This document shows positions 17,555-25,858 of a DNA stretch of 64,000 bases, in pieces. Under the pieces are notes generated by a model, which had not been told where the DNA came from, ran no database searches, and saw only the letters and a list, made by a program, of their open reading frames with translations. The stretch covers positions 1-64,000 of the forward strand of contig CALWLL010000030.1 in NCBI GenBank assembly GCA_944381555.1, in the 5' to 3' direction. Position 1 is the first letter of the stretch. Each line of letters begins with the position of its first letter. This stretch comes from an uncultured Agathobacter sp. (GTDB lineage Bacteria > Bacillota > Clostridia > Lachnospirales > Lachnospiraceae). A program made the position numbers and the translations under genes.

Positions 17555-17947
17555 CTACAATTTATCCCTAAATTTCTCTGCCACTCTCTCCGAATACTCC
17601 GACTCGCCCTCTGGACACGTCCAACCAAAACCATCATTATCATATCTCGGAAAAACATGAAAATGAGCATGTCCATAATCACAAAACTTTCCACCGTTTT
17701 GCATAATAGTATAGCCCTCATTTCCATAAACATCCTTAAGTGCAACTACAACCTTTCTCGCCACACTCATAATATCTATAAGTTCATCATCTGACAGGTT
17801 TTCTATAGAATCGACATGTTTTCTTGGTACAATAAGCACATGCCCCTCATGAATCGGGTCTATGTCCAAAAATGAAATCAACTGCTCATCTTCATAAACA
17901 ACATGAGCCGGTAACTGTTTATTTATTATCTTGCAAAAATCACACAT
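17555..17947 (-). CDS. HIT-family nucleotide hydrolase/transferase
   Basis: 130-residue histidine-triad protein acting on nucleoside phosphoramidates or dinucleotides (Hint/FHIT branch). Motifs: N-terminal CDFCKII, EGHVLIVPRKHV at about 35-46, and the triad HAHFHVF at about 94-100. It has a C-terminal extension (WTCPEGESEYSERVAEKFRDKL) seen in clostridial relatives. GGAGG lies 9 bases before the ATG, and its start overlaps the stop of the upstream Pcp-like fragment by 8 bases. Confidence 0.92.
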   Translation of the reverse strand: MCDFCKIINKQLPAHVVYEDEQLISFLDIDPIHEGHVLIVPRKHVDSIENLSDDELIDIMSVARKVVVALKDVYGNEGYTIMQNGGKFCDYGHAHFHVFPRYDNDGFGWTCPEGESEYSERVAEKFRDKL

Positions 17948-18158
17948 TTTCGATTTCCTCCATACATTTGACGATTTCTTCCATCATTCCCTCTGACATA
18001 TTTTTTAATGATGGAATATGAATAAATACTGCTTTACCAGAGACCCTTTGTAGCATATGAAAATATGCTGCATTGCACAGATACTTTGTTGGTATCTTTG
18101 AAACAACACACAGATGGTTACGATTATTCCTATAGTTCTCAATCGCTCTCACAACCAA
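17940..18158 (-). pseudogene. Pyroglutamyl-peptidase-like C-terminal fragment
   Basis: 72 residues starting at a TTG/GTG near 18158. It matches only the end of peptidase family C15: PTKYLCNAAYFHMLQ carries the catalytic-Cys region (normally TYLCN) and KAVFIHIPSLKNM the conserved FIHxP block with its downstream helix. The N-terminal two thirds, with the Glu and structural core, is missing. Either a decayed gene or a very short C15 relative; I favour decay given the neighbours. Confidence 0.55.
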
Positions 18159-18172
18159 CTCCGTATCTCCTT

Positions 18173-18664
18173 TTACAAAACAGGAAGCTCCATGAATACT
18201 GTTTCATTCTCATTTGTAATTCCGGCATACATTCTATCATTCTGCATTCCGATTTCCAGATAATGAGATATGACACCTTTCGCAGTAACCGGCATTTTCA
18301 AATTCATAAGTTCTTCATAATCAAACCACTGAAGGTTCCCTTCATTTGAAATCAGCTCCTGCTCAACATTCTCTTTTAAATCTGCAAAATAATAATAGTT
18401 TTGGCGTATCTCGTTATTGGTTCGTCTCAATGTTATATATCTTAAGGTTAAATTGTTAATTTCCCCTAAACCAATCCCCATCTCTTCCTCTAATTCTCTA
18501 AGTACGCACGCCTTAGGATTATTCAACTCATTTTCTTCAAAATGTCCTCCTGCGGAGCCAACCCACACATTACTTACAACACGTCCTCCATGTTTATAGA
18601 GCATTAGTATTTGATTGTTTCTTCTGAGAAAAATCGTTGTCATACATCGTAGTTTTTCACTCAT
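18173..18664 (-). CDS. Nudix hydrolase
   Basis: 163-residue Nudix-fold pyrophosphohydrolase. The complete Nudix box is at about 39-61 (GGHFEENELNNP then RELEEEMGI), with all metal-binding Glu present. Start ATG has GGAG 9 bases ahead. MutT/NUDT-like with a C-terminal extension; substrate unknown. It lies in a run of small enzyme genes on the minus strand with short spacers. Confidence 0.93.
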   Translation of the reverse strand: MSEKLRCMTTIFLRRNNQILMLYKHGGRVVSNVWVGSAGGHFEENELNNPKACVLRELEEEMGIGLGEINNLTLRYITLRRTNNEIRQNYYYFADLKENVEQELISNEGNLQWFDYEELMNLKMPVTAKGVISHYLEIGMQNDRMYAGITNENETVFMELPVL

Positions 18665-18681
18665 TGCAATTAATCTCCACT

Positions 18682-19122
18682 TTATCCTTCAAAATGTTTC
18701 CCCATCATGGCAAGATTTCTCGCCGCATAATATCCCAGTTTTTTGTAAAAATACATATGATGTTCATCATTTACACTAATTAGCTCGATATGTTCTACAC
18801 CATTTTCTCGTACCCGCTTTTCTAATTCTTCTAAAAAGGCAGTACCATAACCTTTGTTCTGATATTCTGTAAAAATAACTATTTCTTCTAAAAAATACGC
18901 CTTCAAGTCATCGAACTGCTTGTAATAACCCATAACAAATCCCGTTATTGTACCATCTTCATATTGAACCATACATTCCGCATCTTCTATTGTCATTACC
19001 TGATGTATTCTCTTATGTGCCTTCTCATAAGTCCAGCAACCATCTTCTTTTCCATTGTAGTAATCAACATAATGTTGAACTACTAAGCTAAGATTCTCTT
19101 CCGTCAATTTACAATATTCCAT
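18682..19122 (-). CDS. GNAT-family N-acetyltransferase
   Basis: 146 residues from the ATG at 19122 (GAGAGGTG ahead). Acetyl-CoA binding motif A reads EIVIFTEYQNKGYGTAFLEEL at about 88-108 (Q/R-x-x-G-x-G/A form), and motif B MYFYKKLGYYAARN near the C-terminus. Substrate unknown. Precedes the Nudix gene by 17 bases. Confidence 0.9.
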   Translation of the reverse strand: MEYCKLTEENLSLVVQHYVDYYNGKEDGCWTYEKAHKRIHQVMTIEDAECMVQYEDGTITGFVMGYYKQFDDLKAYFLEEIVIFTEYQNKGYGTAFLEELEKRVRENGVEHIELISVNDEHHMYFYKKLGYYAARNLAMMGKHFEG

Positions 19123-19166
19123 TATCTGTACGCACCTCTCCATCCCTACTACTTGAGTGCCAATTT

Positions 19167-19760
19167 CTACTGGAACTCAAAAATATCGTTTATCCGAGCA
19201 TCTGCAAATGTCTTTCTTGCCATTCTCCACATTGCTTTTGCATGAATCCTGTCATGCCAAACAAATCGACGAAGCACCTTTCTAACTGACCACATTTCAC
19301 CATAACTTCCCTCTTGTACCAGACCGGACAGAAAATTAGGTGTTTTTTCTAATGCCTCAAAGCCCCGTTTGCGACATTCCAAGATACTGCCTTCATTATC
19401 TGCGTCAACTCCAATTTCATTAAAATAGTAGCTATTAACATTTTTAGTATGCAAATACATTTCCTCAGCAGTACGTGGGACTTGTCCATAAAAAGTTTTT
19501 CTCATTGGCAACACACTAGTCTTTTTATTCGGAATCGAATCGTAAAGTCTTAGAAAGTCTGCTGCCGATTTAAGTGCCAAATCTTTCAACTTAAGGTATT
19601 CTTCCATAGAAAGTGGTTCTTCTTCAGACGCAAATAACACATCACTGTCTGCATCCTTAATTTCTAAATCAGATTCCTTTTCCTGCACAATAACCATCTC
19701 TACATCATCTTGTATTAACTCACCTAGCCACAAGAAATACGATTGTATCTCAGCTTTCAA
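19167..19760 (-). CDS. DinB-like protein
   Basis: 197 residues, resembling the DinB/YfiT metal-binding four-helix family: EEMYLHTKNVNSYYF at about 107-121 and SVRKVLRRFVWHDRIHAKAMWRM at about 160-182, whose His residues could bind metal. The first codon is TTG without a clear ribosome site, so the start may be further in. The N-terminal 60 residues are acidic and unlike typical members. Function of this branch is unknown. Confidence 0.75.
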   Translation of the reverse strand: MKAEIQSYFLWLGELIQDDVEMVIVQEKESDLEIKDADSDVLFASEEEPLSMEEYLKLKDLALKSAADFLRLYDSIPNKKTSVLPMRKTFYGQVPRTAEEMYLHTKNVNSYYFNEIGVDADNEGSILECRKRGFEALEKTPNFLSGLVQEGSYGEMWSVRKVLRRFVWHDRIHAKAMWRMARKTFADARINDIFEFQ

Positions 19761-19796
19761 CTTATGAAAAATATCACTAATTCCATACTCTATTAC

Positions 19797-20081
19797 CTAT
19801 TCATCTTTTTGATAACTCAACATCATTTCTAAACATCCTTGAACGAAACCAAGGAAAATACCACCTAGATAGATTTGATAATTTTGACCAAGCATAGAAA
19901 AAACTACCGTTATTATGCTAATCGTTGCGACTGCTTCAACTAATTCATATTTCCACCTTTTACTAAAAATATAAACGGTCTTCACATGACCTTTTAATAA
20001 AAGCTTAGTTATTTGCATTACTAATATAGATTCTATTACAAATAAAACGAAATCCATTATGGTATCACTCAATCTAATCAT
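19797..20081 (-). CDS. Small membrane protein of unknown function
   Basis: 94 residues with two or three hydrophobic helices (about 10-28, 50-66, 70-88) and a basic loop between. A perfect 8-bp inverted repeat (TCTAATCA at 20073-20080, TGATTAGA at 20092-20099) lies between AAAGGAG and the ATG and covers the start codon, so translation may depend on RNA folding. No family recognised. Confidence 0.55.
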   Translation of the reverse strand: MIRLSDTIMDFVLFVIESILVMQITKLLLKGHVKTVYIFSKRWKYELVEAVATISIITVVFSMLGQNYQIYLGGIFLGFVQGCLEMMLSYQKDE

Positions 20082-20198
20082 TATTAGGTAGTGATTAGAT
20101 TAACTCCTTTCTTCCAAATATTAAGGGTTTCTACTTCTGTTTTTGATAATTTTATAAAAGCGCTATGAATCTGTATCTATAACTGCTAAATACACTAT

Positions 20199-20450
20199 CT
20201 ATAAATAATAAGACGTTTCCATATTTAGATAGTTCATTTCCCTCTTAAGCAAAGCAAGAAACAATCCTATCGCCACTGTTGTTGCAATAACCTTTCCAAG
20301 ATAGCACATAACTGTAAGTATTTCTGTTTCGATTGCATTCGTAATCCACGCTGCACATGCAGTGATTACAGGTTTCAAAACAGAGGTCGTAACACATTCC
20401 CATTTTATGTGTCCTCCGCTGAGTTTAATTGCTTTCCCTCCCGTTTGCAA
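20199..20450 (-). CDS. Possible small membrane protein, start uncertain
   Basis: An 83-codon frame from a TTG at 20450 ends in a strongly hydrophobic stretch (about residues 25-65, ending TTVAIGLFLALLKREMN), which looks coded. However, the only good ribosome site (GGAGG at about 20412-20416) precedes an ATG at 20403 in a different frame that would give a 52-residue Cys-rich peptide. One of the two is real at most, or the locus is decayed. Confidence 0.35.
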   Translation of the reverse strand: MQTGGKAIKLSGGHIKWECVTTSVLKPVITACAAWITNAIETEILTVMCYLGKVIATTVAIGLFLALLKREMNYLNMETSYYL

Positions 20451-20600
20451 CCGGTTTAGAATATTTATTTAGCTACAATACATATGGCTTTGTTTGTTAC
20501 GGGATACACCTATTGTACCCTTAGGCCTTGTTTCTACACAATTGACATTTTTACCACTAAGTATTGGTCATCATGGCCAAAAGACATAATACCGATAAAA

Positions 20601-22298
20601 TTACATTTCCTCTGGACATTCCATACCTAACAAACCACATGCCTCACACAAGATTTTCGAACCAAAATCTGTTAATAACAAACGCGCCTTTTTCTTTTTT
20701 TCCTCAGCCTGCAAAATACTACAATCGTGATAAAACTTATTAAACACTGTTGTCAATGAAATTACATATCTTGCAACTATAGATGGTTCGTTTTTCTCTG
20801 CTGCATTAACAACTGCATCCTCATAACCAGCTAACACTTTTACTAAGCTGTAAGTCACGTCATCTGCTAAAACAGTATAATCAATATCATCAACCACTAC
20901 TGTTTCACCTGCTTTACGCAATACACTCTTTGCACGTGCGTACGTATATTGCACATAAGGTCCCGTTATTCCGTCAAAATTTAATACATCTTTCCAAGAA
21001 AAATCCACATTCTTAATTCTTTGATTAAACAGGTCATGAAAGATTACTGCACCAACTCCAACCTTCTTAGCTGTTTCCTCTTTATCAGACAAGGTTGGAT
21101 TTTTCTCTATGATTGCATTATATGCACGTTCAATTGCTTCTTTTAAAATATCCTCTGCATAAATAACAGTTCCATTACGTGTGGATAGTTTTTCTCCTGC
21201 CAAACTTACCAAGCCATATGGAACATGCACTAACCCCTCATACCAGTCATATCCCATAACTTCAATAGCTTTAAAAATCTGTTTAAAATGAAGAGCTTGT
21301 TCTAACCCTGTCACATATAGGCACTTTTCAAAATCATATTTTTCCTTACGATAAAGAATCGCTGCAATATCACGAGAGTGATAGATAGAACCACCATCAC
21401 TTTTTGTAATCAGACATGGAGGCATATTATATTTTTCTAAATCAATCACTTGTGCCCCTTGGCTTTCAACAAGTAATTCCATTCCTTTCAACTTCTCTAC
21501 TAATGCCGGCACTTTGTCCCGATAAAAACTCTCGCCCAAATATGAATCAAATGATACACCTAACAACTTATACACTCGTTCAAATTCAATCATACTAATC
21601 TCTTTAAACCAATTCCAAAGTTTTAATGCCTCCTCGTCATTCTGCTCCATTTTAACAAACCATTCTCTTGCTTTCACGATTAATGCGTCATCTTTCTTTG
21701 ATTCATTTTCAAACTTCACGTAAATACGCATTAACTCCTCTATTCCAGTTTCCTTTATTTGTGCTTCACTACTCCATAGTTTATATGCAACAATCAGTTT
21801 TCCAAATTGAGTTCCCCAATCACCCAAATGATTGATTCGAACTACATCATATCCTAACTTTTGATAAATCTTATATAATGAATTTCCAATTATAGTAGTT
21901 CGTAAATGTCCTACATGGAAGTTTTTCGCAATATTAGGAGAAGAGTAATCCATACAAATTGTTTTTCCTGCACCAATCTGTGATACACCATACTTATTTT
22001 TCTGCAACGTCTCAAAACACTTTTTAACAAACAAATCTCGCTTAAAATAAATATTACAATATGCCCCTACATTTTCTGCCTTTTCAATTCCTAATTCATT
22101 TTTTTGTTCATTTAGTTTTTCTACCAGCTCAGTTGCAATCTGTACCGGATTCTTATGCAATTTCTTTGCCATAACGAAACAAGGCAGTGCCAAATCTCCC
22201 ATCTTCTCCTCCGGCGGAATTTCCATTATTTCCATTAGCTCGCCTTCCGATATACTCACTATCAGTTCTGATAAGTACTTGCAAATTTTCTTTTTCAT
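20601..22298 (-). CDS. argS: Arginyl-tRNA synthetase
   Basis: Class I synthetase charging tRNA-Arg. 565 residues from the ATG at 22298 (GGAGGG 6 bases ahead). N-terminal additional domain (1-110); HIGH motif as HVGH in SSPNIAKNFHVGHLRTTIIG at about 118-137; KMSKS as KLSTRNG at about 375; C-terminal anticodon domain with the usual ending LLGMECPEEM. Preceded by a leader that looks like an arginine-responsive attenuator. It sits in an accessory-looking region, so it could be a second copy; one window cannot tell. Confidence 0.96.
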   Translation of the reverse strand: MKKKICKYLSELIVSISEGELMEIMEIPPEEKMGDLALPCFVMAKKLHKNPVQIATELVEKLNEQKNELGIEKAENVGAYCNIYFKRDLFVKKCFETLQKNKYGVSQIGAGKTICMDYSSPNIAKNFHVGHLRTTIIGNSLYKIYQKLGYDVVRINHLGDWGTQFGKLIVAYKLWSSEAQIKETGIEELMRIYVKFENESKKDDALIVKAREWFVKMEQNDEEALKLWNWFKEISMIEFERVYKLLGVSFDSYLGESFYRDKVPALVEKLKGMELLVESQGAQVIDLEKYNMPPCLITKSDGGSIYHSRDIAAILYRKEKYDFEKCLYVTGLEQALHFKQIFKAIEVMGYDWYEGLVHVPYGLVSLAGEKLSTRNGTVIYAEDILKEAIERAYNAIIEKNPTLSDKEETAKKVGVGAVIFHDLFNQRIKNVDFSWKDVLNFDGITGPYVQYTYARAKSVLRKAGETVVVDDIDYTVLADDVTYSLVKVLAGYEDAVVNAAEKNEPSIVARYVISLTTVFNKFYHDCSILQAEEKKKKARLLLTDFGSKILCEACGLLGMECPEEM

Positions 22299-22332
22299 AA
22301 CGCCCTCCATTTAATATGTTCTCGGATATGGA

Positions 22333-22383
22333 TAAAAAAAGAACCGCAATGGAATTAGCTTTCACTAAATCTATTACGGTTCT
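22333..22383 (-). terminator. Attenuator terminator before argS
   Basis: 11-bp stem (minus-strand arms 22373-22383 and 22340-22350, one U-G pair), then UUUUUUU at 22333-22339, 35 bases before the argS ATG. A competing pairing is possible: minus-strand CGGTTACTG (22404-22412) with CAGAACCG (22377-22384), 8 pairs with one bulged A, which would open the terminator. Confidence 0.85.
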
Positions 22384-22458
22384 GCATTTCTTACATCTAT
22401 AAACAGTAACCGCACGGAAACAAGACGTACACTCTCGTAACCATGCGAATTGAAATGA

Positions 22459-22518
22459 TTACAAGAGCTTACGTCTTCTCTCTCTACGTCTTAAACTGTT
22501 CATAATAAATGTAGTCAT
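22459..22518 (-). CDS. Arginine-rich leader peptide of argS
   Basis: 19-codon open frame from ATG at 22518 behind GAGGATAAAAAT. It reads MTTFIMNSLRRRERRRKLL: six Arg codons (AGA and CGT) in a seven-codon stretch. The Arg block contains AAGACGTA twice (22485-22492 and 22470-22477 on the plus strand as TACGTCTT), each perfectly complementary to UACGUCUU at 22422-22429. A ribosome held at Arg codons would hide these segments. Followed by a terminator and argS, the layout of ribosome-mediated attenuation. Coding role inferred; no T-box sequence is present. Confidence 0.75.
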   Translation of the reverse strand: MTTFIMNSLRRRERRRKLL

Positions 22519-22548
22519 ATTTTTATCCTCTTTAATTTGATAGTATGG

Positions 22549-22577
22549 ACTATAGCATAGACAACAAAGAATTGCAA
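22549..22577 (-). promoter_or_regulatory. Sigma-A promoter of the argS leader
   Basis: Minus-strand TTGCAA (22572-22577), 17-bp spacer, TATAGT (22549-22554). Transcription would start about 25 bases before the leader peptide ATG and cover the leader, terminator and argS. Confidence 0.7.
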
Positions 22578-22620
22578 TATTTTTCTGCGATTTAGGCATG
22601 CCTCTGCCACCGAACATCAT

Positions 22621-23185
22621 TTAATGTTCTGACTCTCTAATATGTTTTCTAATCTCTGCCTCATGAGCTACACAATATTCATAGCTCTTCTTCATAAATT
22701 CCTGAATATCCATGTTTTGATACATTTCATCAATGGTATCAAGTATATATTTTCCTTCAACCTGCATCGTAAAAAAATATGGATATACACATCCACCCTG
22801 TTCTCTAGGAAAATACGGATTTATAGAACTTAATCTTTCATCTCTTAAATCTGATTCCACACAATAAACCATACAAAATTGACAATCTCATGCAGCGCAC
22901 TGCCAAGCGCACCCTTTTCTGAGTTTAAATAGAAAACATCAAAAGAATGCTGCTGTAAATATCTTGGTGCAACCGGATTTAAAGAAATATTACAGACCAA
23001 ATCATTAAATTGTATATCACAATCAATTCCAAAAGCATCAGCAAAAGCCTGTGTTACCTGTTCCTCATACAATGTCCAATACTTGTTATAAGCAGTTACT
23101 TTTTCTTTCAACAGTTTTTCATTTGCTTGATATATTTCAAATAGTTTCTCCTTGAAATATTCTTTTCGTTTTTCTACAGTTAGAC
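22621..23185 (-). pseudogene. Broken gene, probably a zinc-peptidase-like protein
   Basis: Two minus-strand frames make one protein: 23111-22845 (KEKVTAYNKYWTLYEEQVTQAF ... ALHEIVNFVWFIVWNQI) and 22872-22621 (VESDLRDERLSSINPYFPREQGG ... QVEGKYILDTIDEMYQNM). They join through a deletion and frameshift near 22850-22872. Upstream codons as far as about 23185 still read sensibly (KRKEYFKEKLFEIYQ) but with no start. HEIVNF would be HExxH in an intact zinc site; the second His is Asn here. Confidence 0.7.
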
Positions 23186-23227
23186 TATATGCATATCATT
23201 TTTCTCCCGTTAATATCGTCATGCTAC

Positions 23228-25813
23228 CTATTCTACAGACGTTACTTTGTATCCGGCGCCTTCTACTGCTGTCTTTAATGCATCGTCTGATACGTCTGCC
23301 CCAAGTGTTACTACCGCTGTTCCTGTTTCGTGGCTTACAACTGCTTGGGTAATCTCTTCCATCCCCTCTAAAGCCTGCTGCACTCTGCCACTGCAATGCG
23401 GACACATCATTCCTTCAATATGAATTGTTTTTTCCATGATTTTTTCCTCTTTTCCGGATGCATCCCCGCATCCTTTTTCTTTTTGCTCATTAGAAAGATG
23501 CTTTTTCATCACATTTTTAATTCGTCTGTCTTTGTCGGCTCTATACATCTGAAACAGATTAAGCCTTAATGCATTCGTTACAACGCAAAAGCTCGATAAA
23601 CTCATTGCCGCAGCGCCGAACATCGGGCTTAACTCCCATTGAAAAACAGGATACCACAAGCCCGCCGCAAGCGGAATCCCGATTACATTATAGAAAAATG
23701 CCCAGAACAGATTCTGGTGTATATTTCTCAAGGTAGCGCGCGACAGACGAATCGCTGCCGCCACATCCGTAAGGCGGCTCTTCATAAGCACAATATCCGC
23801 TGCGTCAATTGCTACATCCGTACCTGCACCAATTGCGATACCAATATCTGCACGCGTAAGCGCCGGCGCATCATTAATGCCGTCCCCTACCATCGCAACT
23901 TTGCCCTTTTCCTTTAATTGGCGAATCACCTGTTCTTTTCCTTCGGGAAGAATGCCTGCAATTACTTCATCCACTCCCGCCTGTACTCCGATTGCCCTGG
24001 CAGTCGTTTCATTATCTCCTGTCAGCATAACCACATGGATTCCCATATTTTTAAGCTGGCGGATAGCCTTTGGACTATCCTCTTTAATGGTATCCGCTAC
24101 CGCAATGATTCCAAGAAGGGTATCTCCTTTTCCAAAGAACAATGGTGTTTTCCCTTCGGAAGCAATTTGTTCTGCCTGCTCCTTTAGCTGAGTCAAGATG
24201 CCTTTCTCCTGCCCTAACTGACGGCTGATAAAACTTAAATTACCGCCAAACAACGCTTCCCCGTCCAGCTTTGCAGTCAGCCCGTTTCCCGGTAAAATCC
24301 GAAAATCTTCAACTTCCCTTGCAAAGACCTTTTCTTCTTTCGCTTTTTCCACAATGGCATGCGCCAACGGATGCTCACTCTTACATTCCAATGCATACGC
24401 ATAGGATAACAGTTCGCCTTCCCCAAATCCATCCATTGGATAAAGTCCCGTTACCTGTGGTTTTCCGCTTGTAATCGTTCCGGTCTTATCCAGCGCAATG
24501 ATTTGCGTCTTTCCTGCCTCTTCTAATGATACCGCCGTCTTAAAAAGCACTCCGTGCTTTGCACCCACTCCGCTGCCCACCATAATTGCTACCGGTGTTG
24601 CAAGTCCCAGGGCACAGGGACAACTGATTACCAGTACGGAAATTGCTCTTTCTATGGCTAAACCAAACGTCTCGCCTGCCAGCATCCAAATCAGAAATGT
24701 CACAACTGCAATCGTAATCACTGCCGGCACAAAGACGCCGGATACCTTGTCTGCAACCTTGGCAATTGGAGCCTTGGTTGCTGCCGCATCCGATACTAGC
24801 TGAATAATCTGGCTTAAGGTGGTATCTTCTCCTACCCGTGTTGCCCGGCAGCGCAGAAAACCAGACTGGTTTATGGTTGCGGCGCTGACTTTCTGTCCCG
24901 GTTCTTTATCCACCGGAAGGCTTTCCCCTGTCAGCGCGGCTTCATTTACCGCACCGCTTCCGTCTATAACGATTCCGTCTACCGGAATACTTTCGCCTGG
25001 ACGGACAACAAATTCATCCCCGATTTGAACCTCTTCAATTCCAACCACCACCTCATTGCCATCCCGTACCAATGTGGCTGTTTTTGGTGCAAGCCCCATC
25101 AGGCTCTTTAGTGCATCTGTGGTTTTCCCCTTAGAATGGGCTTCCAGCATTTTTCCAACGGTAATCAGCGTCAGTATCATAGCCGCTGATTCAAAATAAA
25201 ACTCATGCAAATAGGCATGCGCCAGACTCATATCGCCTTTTGTTACCGCATCTGACATGGCAAAAAGTGCATAGGTACTATAGACAAAAGACGCTCCCGC
25301 CCCCATTGCCACAAGAGTATCCATATTCGGCGCGCCATGTATAAGGCTCTTAAAGCCACTGATAAAGAACTTCTGGTTAATGACCATAACGATGGCTGAC
25401 AGAATCATCTGCAACAGCCCCTGCGCCAGATAATTGTGCAAAAAGAACTCCGGCACAGGCCAGCCCCACATCATATGTCCCATGGAAAAGTACATAAGTA
25501 TCAATAAAAAACCAAGGGATGCAAAAAGGCGCTTCTTCAGCACCGGGGTTTCATGGTCTTCAAGAGCCTGACGTTCCACTGAGTAATCCGGACGGTTTGC
25601 TGTATCCCGTTTTGCATCCTTTACGGATGCGCCGTATCCGGCCTGCTCTACTGCACTAATAATGTCACTTTCTGATGCATTGCCTTCCACTCCCATAGAA
25701 TTGGTAAGAAGGCTTACGGAACAAGCTGTTACTCCCGGAACCTTACTCACGGCCTTTTCCACCCGGGAGCTGCAGGCCGCACAACTCATTCCTGTTACGT
25801 TATATTGTTTCAT
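23228..25813 (-). CDS. copA: Copper-translocating P1B-type ATPase with N- and C-terminal metal-binding domains
   Basis: 861-residue copper exporter. N-terminal HMA domain with GMSCAACSSRV at about 8-18; membrane helices from about 90; actuator TGES at about 280; CPC motif in SCPCALGLATP at about 390; phosphorylation site DKTGTITSGKP at about 430; GDGINDAPAL at about 630. Unusually there is a second HMA domain after a charged linker, with GMMCPHCSGRV near the C-terminus. An ATG at 23437 begins that domain and has AGAGGA 8 bases ahead, so a free 69-residue CopZ-like chaperone might also be made. Confidence 0.95.
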   Translation of the reverse strand: MKQYNVTGMSCAACSSRVEKAVSKVPGVTACSVSLLTNSMGVEGNASESDIISAVEQAGYGASVKDAKRDTANRPDYSVERQALEDHETPVLKKRLFASLGFLLILMYFSMGHMMWGWPVPEFFLHNYLAQGLLQMILSAIVMVINQKFFISGFKSLIHGAPNMDTLVAMGAGASFVYSTYALFAMSDAVTKGDMSLAHAYLHEFYFESAAMILTLITVGKMLEAHSKGKTTDALKSLMGLAPKTATLVRDGNEVVVGIEEVQIGDEFVVRPGESIPVDGIVIDGSGAVNEAALTGESLPVDKEPGQKVSAATINQSGFLRCRATRVGEDTTLSQIIQLVSDAAATKAPIAKVADKVSGVFVPAVITIAVVTFLIWMLAGETFGLAIERAISVLVISCPCALGLATPVAIMVGSGVGAKHGVLFKTAVSLEEAGKTQIIALDKTGTITSGKPQVTGLYPMDGFGEGELLSYAYALECKSEHPLAHAIVEKAKEEKVFAREVEDFRILPGNGLTAKLDGEALFGGNLSFISRQLGQEKGILTQLKEQAEQIASEGKTPLFFGKGDTLLGIIAVADTIKEDSPKAIRQLKNMGIHVVMLTGDNETTARAIGVQAGVDEVIAGILPEGKEQVIRQLKEKGKVAMVGDGINDAPALTRADIGIAIGAGTDVAIDAADIVLMKSRLTDVAAAIRLSRATLRNIHQNLFWAFFYNVIGIPLAAGLWYPVFQWELSPMFGAAAMSLSSFCVVTNALRLNLFQMYRADKDRRIKNVMKKHLSNEQKEKGCGDASGKEEKIMEKTIHIEGMMCPHCSGRVQQALEGMEEITQAVVSHETGTAVVTLGADVSDDALKTAVEGAGYKVTSVE

Positions 25814-25858
25814 TCATCTCTCCTATCTTTTGCATTTTTCTGTAATGCCATAAATATC

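Noticed and set aside
22333..22518. T-box riboswitch before argS
   Set aside because: No AGGGUGGNACCGCG-type T-box sequence and no specifier-loop stem; the leader instead codes for an Arg-rich peptide.
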